Part shown: piece by piece, positions 1 to 7,224 of the stretch
Layout: each line of letters starts with the position of its first letter
Position numbering within the stretch: position 1 is the stretch's first letter
Assembly: GCA_033722075.1 (NCBI GenBank)
Contig: JAWVZU010000046.1
Coordinates: 1-17,774, forward strand
Source: JAWVZU01 sp033722075
Lineage (GTDB): Bacteria; Pseudomonadota; Gammaproteobacteria; Xanthomonadales; SZUA-38
DNA: 17,774 nucleotides
Direction of reading: 5' to 3'
The notes under the pieces: model-generated
What the model was told of the DNA's origin: nothing
The model's input: the letters and a program-made list of their open reading frames with translations, nothing else
Database searches by the model: none
Made by a program: the position numbers and the translations under genes

Positions 1-912
1 CCCTTCGTCCATCGAGTCGAAATCAGCCGCGGTGACCTTCGTCCCAAGCGGTGGTTCGATCAGGATGTCACGAGCCGTCAGCAGCTTCTTCTGCTCGCGG
101 GTGGTCCGCTCCACCAGGATGTTCGTCAGCTGCTCGGCCACGCTCAACACGTCGGAAATCTCGGACTGATCCAGGTAGCCGCTGCCCACGTTGACCGCAA
201 TCACCACATCGGCGCCCATCTCCCGGGTCACGCTGATCGGCAGGTTGTTGGCGATGCCCCCATCGATGAGTTCCTTGCCGTCGATCCGGACCGGCTCGAA
301 CACCGCGGGCACCGCCATGCTGGCGCGCATGGCCATGCCCAGGCTGCCACTGCTCAGGACGACCTGGTCGCCGCTCGAAAGCTCGGCGGCCACTGCGCGA
401 AAAGGAATGGGAAGCCCATCGAAATCGCGGGTGATCCGGGTCTCGTTGAGCAGGGATTCGAACAGGTAGGCAATCTTCTGTCCGCTGATCGCCCCCCGGG
501 GCAAGAGACTGGCATCCTTACCGAGGCCGAGCTTGGGTTTGACCAGGGCGAGCGCGTCGTCCTGCTTGCGCCGGAACGGCAGCGCCTGGCGCTCGGTGGA
601 GTCCTCGAACAGCGCCGCCCAGTCCATGGCCGCTGCAATGGAAGAAATGGTCTCGGGGTCCCGCCCGGTGGCAACCAGGCCGCCGACGACGGAGCCGATG
701 GAGGTGCCGGCCACATAATCCACCGGAACACGCAGCTCATGCAGCCTTTGCAGGACCCCGATGTGCGCGTAGCCGCGGGCGCCGCCACCGCCCAGTGCCA
801 GCCCGATGGTGGGTCTCTCCTCGGCCGGTGTCCGCTGGCACTCCGTGGCGCCGATCAGCCCGGCATGAAACAGCAGAAGCGCACAGGGGGTGGCGCATTG
901 GAAGATTCGCAT
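1..912 (-). CDS. Patatin-like phospholipase, N-terminal part (runs off left edge)
   Basis: The 304 visible codons encode a patatin-family serine esterase/lipase with a Ser-Asp dyad. The start is ATG at 912, preceded by a GGAAAG-type ribosome site. Residues 1-22 form a hydrophobic signal-like segment, so export is likely. The oxyanion loop GGGGARG is at residues 41-47, the nucleophile elbow GTSIG at 69-73 (Ser71), and the catalytic DGG begins at Asp217. After the core the protein continues with a helical stretch and a segment reading DILIEPPLGTKVTAADF. As I recall the family, this is the kind of linker found in PlpD-type (type Vd) autotransporters, where a POTRA and a beta-barrel follow. A plain periplasmic RssA-like patatin is the alternative; the missing C-terminus lies beyond base 1. 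The catalytic assignment is secure, the autotransporter idea is inference. Confidence 0.93.
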   Translation of the reverse strand, partial: MRIFQCATPCALLLFHAGLIGATECQRTPAEERPTIGLALGGGGARGYAHIGVLQRLHELRVPVDYVAGTSIGSVVGGLVATGRDPETISSIAAAMDWAALFEDSTERQALPFRRKQDDALALVKPKLGLGKDASLLPRGAISGQKIAYLFESLLNETRITRDFDGLPIPFRAVAAELSSGDQVVLSSGSLGMAMRASMAVPAVFEPVRIDGKELIDGGIANNLPISVTREMGADVVIAVNVGSGYLDQSEISDVLSVAEQLTNILVERTTREQKKLLTARDILIEPPLGTKVTAADFDSMDEG

Positions 913-1008
913 CGGTTCTTTCCGCGCTGGATTTCTCCGGCCATTCTGCCAGCAGAAGGGAAACAACCGCGACCAATCGCATCGGAGGCGCGGATCGACC
1001 GTGGCCGG

Positions 1009-1113
1009 TCAGTTGCGCCGATCTGGGAAGCGAACCAGGACGTCGAGCACCAGACCGCCGGTCAGCATCAGGCCGGAAAGAACGGCCATCACGGCAATGG
1101 TGTTCAGAATCAT
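1009..1113 (-). CDS. Putative small single-pass membrane protein (34 aa)
   Basis: I do not recognise this small ORF. It begins MILNTIAVMAVL and has one hydrophobic span at about residues 2-27, ending in a positively charged tail (VRFPDRRN), as expected for a small inner-membrane protein with its C-terminus in the cytoplasm. A good ribosome site, GAGGAG at 1123-1128, lies 9 nt before this ATG. An in-frame ATG three codons upstream (1122) would leave no spacing and is less likely. It lies 96 nt upstream of the patatin gene on the same strand, so co-transcription is possible. It could be a chance ORF: there is no homology evidence, only the ribosome site and the membrane-span composition. Confidence 0.45.
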   Translation of the reverse strand: MILNTIAVMAVLSGLMLTGGLVLDVLVRFPDRRN

Positions 1114-1324
1114 CAGGATCATCTCCTCACTCCGCTTCCCGGTCTCTTGCCAGTGGGACGTGCGAGGAACGGAAATCCCGCGAAAAAGATGATGGTGCAA
1201 GCGGCTTCCATGGATTTCTGAGCGGTGTGCTCGGGCAGTCTACGGCAGCTCGCCGGCAAAGTGCGCGCGGATGAAGAGCACGTAGGGTCGAGTCCCTTCG
1301 ACTGATCGATGAATCCGGACTGAG

Positions 1325-2224
1325 CTACTCTTCGGTCATGCGCTCGTAGCGACCATCCCAGATCGTGTTCCAGGTTGTTCCGCCGTCAGTCGATGTCTGC
1401 CAGAACTGGCGGACCGTTCCATCGTCGTTCCGGGTGAACTGGAACTTGTGGTCAGTCCTGCTTCCGTCCGTGGGATCGATGGTCTCCGCGGTGTAGAAAA
1501 CGCCGCCATCGCGGGCTTCGCCGGTGAATTCGATGAAGGAACCGGAGTCACTGATCCAGATCTGGCGCCAGCGGTCATAGCCCGGGTCATAGTAGTTGAA
1601 GCTCTTGCCCTCGCCACCGTTGGCGCCGGTCCATTGCTCGAAGATGGCGCAGTGGCCGAGGATGGGCTGAATCTTGTTGGTGCCGGCAAACTGCCCGTTC
1701 TGGGTTACCTCCCACTCACCGATCCAGAAGTCGAAGGCATGGTGGCGTTCATCCGCCTGGCAGGGATAGCGCGCGGCCTGGATCTGTTCCAGGGCGGCAA
1801 TGAATCGCGGATCGCCGTTGATCGAAGCATAGTCGGCCTGGCCCTCGATCAGGTTGGGCAACCCGAAGCCGGCCGCCGCGATGGACTCGAGTTCGGACAA
1901 GGCTTCCTCGGTGCGCCCCTGCCGCGCGTGGATTCGAGACAGGCGGTATCCTGCGCCGAGCGGCTGGAACGAGAGATCACGAGCCTGCTCAAAATGCGCC
2001 ATGGCCAGGTCGAGGTCTCCGTCGTTGTCCATGAGCAGCGTCGCCAGACGATAGTGGGCCCCTCCATCGTCAGGGGACTCCTGAAGGAGGTCCTGAAACC
2101 GGGCGATGGCGGTCGCGTGGTCACCCGCTGCGGCTGCTGCATTCGCCTCCGCCCGCAGCGCGTTCAGGTCGGCACCCGCCGAGGTGACGAAGATCAACAG
2201 TCCGATCGGCAACAATCCGCGCAT
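1325..2224 (-). CDS. Secreted TPR protein with DUF1579-like C-terminal domain
   Basis: This 299-aa protein has a Sec signal peptide at residues 1-18 (MRGLLPIGLLIFVTSAGA), so it is probably periplasmic. Residues 20-125 carry three TPR-like helical pairs (GDHATAIARFQDLL, LDLAMAHFEQARDL, GRTEEALSELESI), a protein-binding scaffold. From about residue 160 comes a second domain that opens HHAFDFWIGEWEV and runs to the end. It is rich in aromatic beta-strands with GG and DG turns, as in the DUF1579/lipocalin-like group where the FWxGxW signature marks the first strand. GAGGAAACGA before the ATG is a good ribosome site. The gene is flanked by the small membrane ORF downstream and a divergent GST gene upstream. 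The ligand and function are unknown; the domain assignment is by pattern only. Confidence 0.88.
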   Translation of the reverse strand: MRGLLPIGLLIFVTSAGADLNALRAEANAAAAAGDHATAIARFQDLLQESPDDGGAHYRLATLLMDNDGDLDLAMAHFEQARDLSFQPLGAGYRLSRIHARQGRTEEALSELESIAAAGFGLPNLIEGQADYASINGDPRFIAALEQIQAARYPCQADERHHAFDFWIGEWEVTQNGQFAGTNKIQPILGHCAIFEQWTGANGGEGKSFNYYDPGYDRWRQIWISDSGSFIEFTGEARDGGVFYTAETIDPTDGSRTDHKFQFTRNDDGTVRQFWQTSTDGGTTWNTIWDGRYERMTEE

Positions 2225-2406
2225 TTCGTTTCCTCAGGTTGCGGCAGCCTGCGACTATGCCGCAAAAGCGGCCTCCGTGATGTCAGGTTATTGCTCAATT
2301 GCCGCTCCGCCGAGCACCGTCGGGCCATTGATCACCCCCGGGCCGGGCGATCTCGTTCCACCGATCGTGGTAACTTGGCCTTTGAACCGGAACAAGCAAG
2401 CAGGGC

Positions 2407-3051
2407 ATGAAACTCTACACCTATCCACCCGCTCCAAGTCCCCGCCGCGTCCATCTTTTCCTCGCGGAAAAGCAGGTCGAGCTCCCGCAGGAAGTCATCG
2501 ATCTCCGGGCCGGCGAGCACTTCGCTGAGGCCTACCGCGCGATCAACCCCCTTTGCACCGTGCCGGCTCTGGTGTTGGATGACGGTACGGTGCTGACGCA
2601 ACTGCCGGCCATCCACGAGTTTCTGGAAGCACAGTTCCCGGACCCACCCATGCTGGGGCGTGATGCCAGGGAGCGTGGCGTGGTCCGGGAGTGGAGCCAC
2701 CGCGTGTACGTGGAAGGCCTCATGGCCGTGGCGGAAATTCTCCGAAACGACAACCCCGCCTATGCACACCGGGCACTGCCGGGACCGCTGGACCTGGAGC
2801 AGATCCCGGCTCTGGCAGAACGCGGACGCCGCCGCCTGGCTGAATTCTATTCAGTGCTGGATCGACGCCTGGGGGAATCCGAGTTTCTTGCGGGGAGCGC
2901 CTACAGCGTGGCCGACAGCGATGCGCTGGTCGTCTGCGACTTTGCGCGCGTCGTGCGCATGCGCCCGGCGGAAGAACTCGACCACCTGCAACGGTGGCTG
3001 AAGGCCGTCAACGGGCGGCGCAGCGTCCAGGCTTGCCGAATCGAGGCCTGA
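2407..3051 (+). CDS. Glutathione S-transferase family protein
   Basis: This 214-aa protein has the usual cytosolic GST size and layout. The N-terminal thioredoxin-like domain is at about residues 1-78, beginning MKLYTYPPAPSPRRVHLFLAEK, with the cis-proline glutathione-site motif TVPAL near residue 52 followed by DDGTVL and PAIHEFLE. The all-helical C-terminal domain contains LAGSAYSVADSDALV, the N-capping/hydrophobic-staple region conserved in GSTs. The likely role is glutathione conjugation or a glutathione-dependent isomerase or reductase step; the substrate cannot be read from sequence. The ribosome site (GCAGGGC) is modest. The gene converges with the SDR gene, whose stop is 34 bp away, and no clear terminator separates them. 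Confidence 0.9.
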   Translation: MKLYTYPPAPSPRRVHLFLAEKQVELPQEVIDLRAGEHFAEAYRAINPLCTVPALVLDDGTVLTQLPAIHEFLEAQFPDPPMLGRDARERGVVREWSHRVYVEGLMAVAEILRNDNPAYAHRALPGPLDLEQIPALAERGRRRLAEFYSVLDRRLGESEFLAGSAYSVADSDALVVCDFARVVRMRPAEELDHLQRWLKAVNGRRSVQACRIEA

Positions 3052-3085
3052 CGGCAGGGGTGCGTCGCGAGTGGCAGGTCAGCGC

Positions 3086-3817
3086 TCAGGCGCCGTAGCG
3101 AGCGGTCTCCAAACCGACGGAAGAAGACTCGAGAAACGCGATCATCGGCCCGATCACCTCCTCGGGTTCGGCCAGCTGGCCTCTCGCCTGGAACTGGCGA
3201 AACAGGCTGACCGAGGGGAACCGCTCCGGGTCCGTGTTTCGCAGGTTGGTCTGCATCTCCGTATCGACCACCCCCGGTTCGTAAACGAGCACGCCGCTGG
3301 CTCGCCGGCCATCCAGTTCCTCGGCGAACACCTGGCTGGCCATGAGCAGCCCGGCTTTGCTGGCACAGTAGTCCATCACCCCGGGCAGAGCCATCGTGGC
3401 CAACCCGGACGAAACATTGACCACCCGCAGGGGCGACCCGTCCGGGCAACAACGCAGTGCCATGCCCATCAGCAGGATCGGGGTGGTCAGGTTGAGTTGC
3501 ATCGTGGCCGTCAATGCCTCCGGATCCAGGGTTGCAGCGCTGCGACGTTGCCCGGAGACCGCCGCATTGTTGACCAGCGCCAGGGGTCGGCCGGCCAGGT
3601 TTTTCACTTCAGCGGCAAGCTGGGCTTCAAGCGACTCCAGCGCTTGTGATCGGGCAAGATCCATGCCGAGGTGGTGATAGCCTTGATGATCGGGGCAGGC
3701 CCGGCGGGCGACGCCAATGACCTGCCAGCCGCGCCCGGTCAGGGTGTGGGCCAGCGCCTTGCCTATGCCCGAACTGGTTCCAGTCACCAGCGCGAAGCCG
3801 ACGCTTTCCCTGCTCAT
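3086..3817 (-). CDS. Short-chain dehydrogenase/reductase (SDR), sepiapterin/benzil-reductase-like
   Basis: This 243-aa classical SDR has every landmark: nucleotide-binding TGTSSGIG at residues 12-19, NNAA at 83-86, the structural Asn in QLNL near 109, catalytic Ser in NVSSG at 136-137, and the Tyr150-x3-Lys154 pair in DYCASK. PGVVDTEM after the active site is the usual PG-motif region. It is an NAD(P)H-dependent oxidoreductase of unknown substrate; the short form and the ARRACP segment after strand beta-2 suggest NADPH and a sepiapterin- or benzil-reductase-like subgroup, by inference. I chose ATG 3817 because it starts right at the fold and lies 5 nt after the upstream yciH stop, implying translational coupling. 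An upstream in-frame start at 3868 would run inside yciH. Confidence 0.9.
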   Translation of the reverse strand: MSRESVGFALVTGTSSGIGKALAHTLTGRGWQVIGVARRACPDHQGYHHLGMDLARSQALESLEAQLAAEVKNLAGRPLALVNNAAVSGQRRSAATLDPEALTATMQLNLTTPILLMGMALRCCPDGSPLRVVNVSSGLATMALPGVMDYCASKAGLLMASQVFAEELDGRRASGVLVYEPGVVDTEMQTNLRNTDPERFPSVSLFRQFQARGQLAEPEEVIGPMIAFLESSSVGLETARYGA

Positions 3818-3822
3818 CCGTT

Positions 3823-4215
3823 TCAGTTCCCGATGACGATGCGCCGGGCGCCGGCGGCGGCCAGCCATTCCTCGACTCGCCGGGAGAGGTCACCGCCGAG
3901 AACGATGCGGTCGCCCTCGAGGCTCCCGCTGGTTCCCAGCTCCTTGCGCAGGCGACGAACGAAATCCTCCCGCGCCTGACCCGTGAGGCGCACCCCGCTG
4001 ACCACGGTCACCGTCTTGCCGCCGCGGCCACTGCGTTCGCGGGAAATGACGACCTTCGGGTCGAACATGGTTCCGGACTCCGCCTGATCGTCCGTCTCAG
4101 GCGGGCTCTCTTCGCCGGAGGGCAGACTACCCTTGAGTGACTCTAGGGCGGCAAAGGCGTTCTCATCTGGCAGATCTTCACTGCCAAATTCGTTACGGCG
4201 TTTCTTCTTTCCCAT
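3823..4215 (-). CDS. yciH: SUI1/eIF1-like translation factor YciH
   Basis: This 130-aa protein has a charged, probably disordered N-terminus (about residues 1-50, starting MGKKKRRNEFGSEDL) followed by a SUI1 fold. The fold shows ISRERSGRGGKTVTVVSG, the basic strand-turn-strand typical of YciH/eIF1, then a helix (REDFVRRLRKEL), the GTSGS loop and GDRIVLGGD before the last helix. Bacterial YciH is thought to influence initiation fidelity on the 30S subunit in the way eIF1 does. It is followed after 5 nt by the SDR gene and preceded by a TATAAT promoter candidate set in an inverted repeat (4233-4256). No strong ribosome site precedes the ATG. Confidence 0.93.
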   Translation of the reverse strand: MGKKKRRNEFGSEDLPDENAFAALESLKGSLPSGEESPPETDDQAESGTMFDPKVVISRERSGRGGKTVTVVSGVRLTGQAREDFVRRLRKELGTSGSLEGDRIVLGGDLSRRVEEWLAAAGARRIVIGN

Positions 4216-4232
4216 GAAATCAAGGTGTGCGG

Positions 4233-4256
4233 GTTCCGGCCAATTATAGCCGGAAC
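4233..4256 (-). promoter_or_regulatory. TATAAT -10 element inside a perfect inverted repeat, upstream of yciH
   Basis: The arms GTTCCGGC (4233-4240) and GCCGGAAC (4249-4256) are a perfect 8-bp inverted repeat. The 8-nt centre, read on the minus strand, is TATAATTG, giving a consensus -10 at 4243-4248. Transcription would start near 4236, about 20 nt before the yciH ATG. The -35 region is poor, which fits a promoter needing or blocked by a factor that binds the dyad. It could also be a transcript hairpin closing the upstream 698-aa gene, but no T-run follows on that strand. Confidence 0.5.
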
Positions 4257-4309
4257 GTTGGTGCGGATTCCGACCCGCCCCTGGCCGATCGGATGTCCGC
4301 TAATACGGG

Positions 4310-6406
4310 TCAGGCTCCGGCGTAGCGGCTCTCCAATCGCTCGCTGCCCCGGTGGACCTTGAGCATCGGCCAGACTTCCTTCCATAGTGCCTCTGCGCGC
4401 TGCGTATCGCCCATGCGCTTCAGGGAAATCGCCGCAAAGGCGTTGATTTCCGAGATGAAGGAGAGGACGAGCGGATTCCCCCTGAACTGCTCGACCTGCT
4501 CGATGGCGCGGCTGAAGTGGGCCAGGGCCTGTTCATCTAGTTCCCGTCCCGACGCGATCAGACCGCGTACGAATTGATATCCGGCCAGTGCAAGCTCGGA
4601 AAGGTCTCCGGGATTGATCGGCTGGATCAGCTCTTCCGCCTCGTCATATGCCGGTCCGAATCGGGACAGCGATATGGCCAGGTCAAGAGCAAAGGTCTCG
4701 TTCCCTGGGGCAGCGGCCAGGGCGGCACGCTGTGTCTTGATCAGCATTTCGTGATCGCCGGCCGCGTCGTGGATCTGGGCCAGTCCCGTCAGGTACTCGA
4801 CATCGTCGAGATCCGCCCGGTTTCGTTGCCAGAGTTCGACGGCGCCTTCGACCTCACCACCCGCGGCGAGGATCTTCGCTTCATCCATGAGCAGCGCCGA
4901 CTCGGGCAGGTTTCCGAAGCGATCGAGTGCGCGGAGAAGTCGCAGACAGCCGCCGGCGGTGCGCAGGCGACCGCTCGTCCTGGCCCGTAGCAGCTCGTTG
5001 TAAAGGACCATGGGCGCGACAAGGAAAATCAAAGCCAGCAATGCACCGATTGCGTAGAGGATAACCAGATAGTCGGCCCAGCCCAGCGGCAGCCCCTCCC
5101 GAATCGTCCATCCCAGGAGCAATGCGGGGGGAGCCCAGATCCACCAGTTGGACAATAGCGCGCGAACCAACGATCGGGCCATCGACTCCCGACTGACCTT
5201 GGCCGCCAGGGCGGCAGTCTCAGGATCCAGCAGGTGGTCGCTTCCGGAGCCCGGCGTCGGCTCGAGGAGCAGGACCGAGCGTTCCAGGCCCAGCTTCTCC
5301 AGTTGCCCCTTGGCATCGCCTGCGCTGGTGGCGGTGACTGCACCGCGGACCGTTCGCCCGTCCGGGTCCGTCGCTTCATAGACATATTGTCCGGCTTCGG
5401 GGTCGGGCTCGTCGGTCGGGACGTAGAGAACCGCGCGCAGTGGATGCTGGACTTCGGCCAAGCGCTCGCGGCGCGGCGCGGCCGGGAGCCGCTGCATGAC
5501 CTGCTCGTAGAGGTCGATGCCGCTGTAGCCTTGTGCGGAACACTGGGCGAAGACGGCCTCCCCCGCTTCGTCTTCCACCAGCAGACCTTCTACGTCGTCC
5601 GAGTCCAGATGGCCGTGCACCACCTGGACCACGTCCTCGAGTCTTTCCCAGGTCACCGCATCGATCTGGCTTGAGCGGCGGAAATGATCCAGGACGGCCG
5701 TCTCGAGTTCCGCTTTCCAGTGTTGCACGAGCATCTCATGAGCATGCTCGATCTGTTCTTCGGATGGTGCGGGTTCTTGTTCCCGCGCCCGGCGTTCGAT
5801 CATTTCCCGAGGTGGCTTGTGGCTCAAGAGCTGGTCCATGCGTGCCGCATAGGCCTCCTCCCAGGCCGTTCGAAAGAGTCGCACGTCGAGCTTTCGCAGC
5901 GGCGAGCTGCCGATCTGTTCACGCAGGTGTTCCAGGGCGGCTTCGGTCGTCATCGATGGGTCGCCGGTCCAAAGCAGACGTGCGGTTTGAATGTCCGTGG
6001 CCGAATCATTGGAAACGGCCGTCAGCTTGTCGTCCTCGTCGATGGAGAAAAGGGCGATACTGGATTCCCCGGAGCACTCCGCCATCAATGCCGCGGCGAT
6101 TCGATAATCCTCATGCCAGCCGGCACGGACCGTGAAGTGAGCATCGTCGAAATCGGCCAGACGTCGAAAACCCAGTTTCGCCAGGGACTGCCAGCGCTGG
6201 TCGAGATCGCCCTCCGACTCAATCTCGCTCGCCCGTTGGAGGAGAATCCTCGCGGGACGCAACCAGCGCTGATCAACCAGTTCGGTCGCCGCAGCGTAGT
6301 CCCCCGCAACGCGCCTCAACCATCGCTTTGCAAACCACAGTGTCCCGGCAAGGGCCAGTGCCAGGACGATGACGACCGCCAGTACAATTTGTAGAAATAA
6401 CGTCAC
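4310..6406 (-). CDS. Membrane protein of unknown function with GspF-like segment and TPR-like C-terminus
   Basis: I do not recognise this 698-aa protein as a named family. Residues 3-22 form an N-terminal membrane anchor followed by a basic stretch (KRWLRR). Residues 40-330 are soluble, charged and mostly helical. Residues 341-385 read like the N-terminal segment of GspF/PilC-type proteins: Y-x-Y-x-A-x-D-x-x-G-R-x-V-R-G near 341-355, then an alanine-rich helix and LEKLGL. Two more membrane spans follow at about 421-436 and 446-469. Residues 480-690 are a run of helical pairs resembling TPRs (AEALWKEVWPML, ALAHFSRAIEQVEQF), probably on the same side as the N-terminal domain. The C-terminus could bind partner proteins at the inner membrane. 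No catalytic motif is visible. An extended -10 promoter lies just upstream; yciH follows after 94 nt. Confidence 0.85.
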   Translation of the reverse strand: MTLFLQIVLAVVIVLALALAGTLWFAKRWLRRVAGDYAAATELVDQRWLRPARILLQRASEIESEGDLDQRWQSLAKLGFRRLADFDDAHFTVRAGWHEDYRIAAALMAECSGESSIALFSIDEDDKLTAVSNDSATDIQTARLLWTGDPSMTTEAALEHLREQIGSSPLRKLDVRLFRTAWEEAYAARMDQLLSHKPPREMIERRAREQEPAPSEEQIEHAHEMLVQHWKAELETAVLDHFRRSSQIDAVTWERLEDVVQVVHGHLDSDDVEGLLVEDEAGEAVFAQCSAQGYSGIDLYEQVMQRLPAAPRRERLAEVQHPLRAVLYVPTDEPDPEAGQYVYEATDPDGRTVRGAVTATSAGDAKGQLEKLGLERSVLLLEPTPGSGSDHLLDPETAALAAKVSRESMARSLVRALLSNWWIWAPPALLLGWTIREGLPLGWADYLVILYAIGALLALIFLVAPMVLYNELLRARTSGRLRTAGGCLRLLRALDRFGNLPESALLMDEAKILAAGGEVEGAVELWQRNRADLDDVEYLTGLAQIHDAAGDHEMLIKTQRAALAAAPGNETFALDLAISLSRFGPAYDEAEELIQPINPGDLSELALAGYQFVRGLIASGRELDEQALAHFSRAIEQVEQFRGNPLVLSFISEINAFAAISLKRMGDTQRAEALWKEVWPMLKVHRGSERLESRYAGA

Positions 6407-6432
6407 GAAGCACCCAAAAAAGAAAACGGGCG

Positions 6433-6441
6433 ATCATACCA
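6433..6441 (-). promoter_or_regulatory. Extended -10 promoter candidate for the 698-aa membrane protein
   Basis: Read on the minus strand this is TGGTATGAT, an extended -10 (TGn) followed by TATGAT, five of six matches to the sigma70 consensus. The expected start is near 6426, about 20 nt before the ATG at 6406. No good -35 is present at 17 nt, which is tolerated when the TGn motif is there. Confidence 0.45.
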
Positions 6442-6660
6442 GGAGTTCGCTATCATTCCAGAAGGGAGGCGGTAACCTTCGACCAGGCGATGGCCTCGAG
6501 GGTGGGATGAGCGACCGGATCAAACCCCGATTGGGTGGGCGAATTTCATCACAGATTCTGGCTTTTTCCCAGTGTCTTCAGTTGGATAGACAAGCCGCGG
6601 GGGGAGCGTAGGATGGGCATCGCACGGATTAGTCGTGCCCCTTAGAGGATCATTCGGGCC

Positions 6661-6795
6661 ATGGCCACGAACAAGCAAGGCGGTAAGAACAGCGCCAGCA
6701 AGCGCACCGCCACGGTTTCGAAAGCGACTGCCAAGCAGCAGACCGCAACCCCTTCGAAGCCGGCTGTTTCGAGCAAGCCTGCCGGTCGTAAGTAA
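6661..6795 (+). CDS. Small basic Lys/Thr/Ser/Ala-rich protein (44 aa)
   Basis: This short ORF begins MATNKQGGKNSASKRTATVS, ends KPAVSSKPAGRK and is followed by TAA. It has about ten Lys or Arg residues and no acidic ones, low complexity, no hydrophobic core, and repeated SK/TK/SKP spacings, so it is very likely disordered and might bind nucleic acid, as histone H1-tail-like bacterial peptides do. A possible ribosome site (GAGGA) lies 11 nt before the ATG. Support for a real gene comes from the strong terminator 37 nt past the stop, oriented to end this transcript. I know no named family. The alternative is a non-coding RNA ending at the same terminator. Confidence 0.55.
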   Translation: MATNKQGGKNSASKRTATVSKATAKQQTATPSKPAVSSKPAGRK

Positions 6796-6831
6796 CGACT
6801 GACGGAAAGCGGGTAACCGCCAAGACTTGCG

Positions 6832-6864
6832 GAAGGGGCGTCGCAACGGCGCCCCTTCTTTTTT
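6832..6864 (+). terminator. Rho-independent terminator after the 44-aa ORF
   Basis: The arms GAAGGGGCG (6832-6840) and CGCCCCTTC (6850-6858) pair perfectly. The stem can extend through one G-U pair and two G-C pairs to 12 bp, leaving the tri-loop CAA. Six T residues follow (6859-6864). There is no T-run on the opposite strand, so it ends plus-strand transcription and shields the convergent P-II gene, whose stop is at 6871. Confidence 0.9.
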
Positions 6865-6870
6865 ATGAAC

Positions 6871-7209
6871 CTAAAGCGCTTCGGCGTCGCGCTCGCCGGT
6901 GCGGATCCGGATCACCTGGTCCAGGTCATACACGAAAATCTTGCCGTCACCGATCTTGTTCGTGTTGGCGATTCGACAGATCGCATCGACGACCTCTTCC
7001 ACCCGGTCCTCCGAGATGGCCACTTCCAGCTTGAGCTTCGGCAGAAAGTCGACCACGTACTCGGCGCCACGGTAAAGCTCGGTGTGTCCCTTCTGGCGGC
7101 CGAACCCCTGGACCTCGGTGACCGTCAGGCCCTGGATTCCGACCTCGGACAGGGCTTCCCTGACGTCGTCCAGCTTGAATGGCTTGATGATCGCCATCAC
7201 CATTTTCAT
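6871..7209 (-). CDS. glnK: Nitrogen regulatory protein P-II (GlnB/GlnK)
   Basis: This is a 112-aa P-II signal-transduction trimer subunit that senses 2-oxoglutarate and ATP/ADP and reports nitrogen status to partners such as AmtB, GlnE/NtrB or carbon-metabolism enzymes. The T-loop GFGRQKGHTELYRGAEY carries the uridylylation target Tyr51. The B-loop TNKIGDGKIFV and the C-terminal RIRTGE complete the nucleotide site. The start MKMVMAIIKPFKLDDVREAL and GIQGLTVTEV look more GlnK-like than GlnB-like, but no amtB is adjacent, so the paralogue label is tentative. ATG 7209 is chosen over ATG 7215 because the TAAGGAG ribosome site sits 8 nt before it. It is convergent with the 44-aa ORF and divergent from hemF. 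Confidence 0.96.
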   Translation of the reverse strand: MKMVMAIIKPFKLDDVREALSEVGIQGLTVTEVQGFGRQKGHTELYRGAEYVVDFLPKLKLEVAISEDRVEEVVDAICRIANTNKIGDGKIFVYDLDQVIRIRTGERDAEAL

Positions 7210-7217
7210 CGGCATTG

Positions 7218-7224
7218 CTCCTTA
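7218..7224 (-). promoter_or_regulatory. Ribosome binding site deciding the P-II start
   Basis: TAAGGAG on the minus strand lies 8 nt before ATG 7209 but only 2 nt before the in-frame ATG 7215, so translation most likely starts at 7209 and gives the canonical MKMV N-terminus. Confidence 0.7.

Noticed and set aside
1278..1302. GTAGGnTCnAGTCCCTT shared with 15274-15290
   Set aside because: 15 of 17 matches between two intergenic spots, but by rough count such pairs are expected by chance in a window this size.
1448..2410. 320-codon plus-strand frame opposite the TPR/DUF1579 gene
   Set aside because: The minus-strand product has a signal peptide, TPRs and the FWxGxW domain; the plus frame has none.
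3052..3085. Possible terminator between the convergent GST and SDR genes
   Set aside because: Only very short GC-rich self-complementarity and no T-run on either strand.
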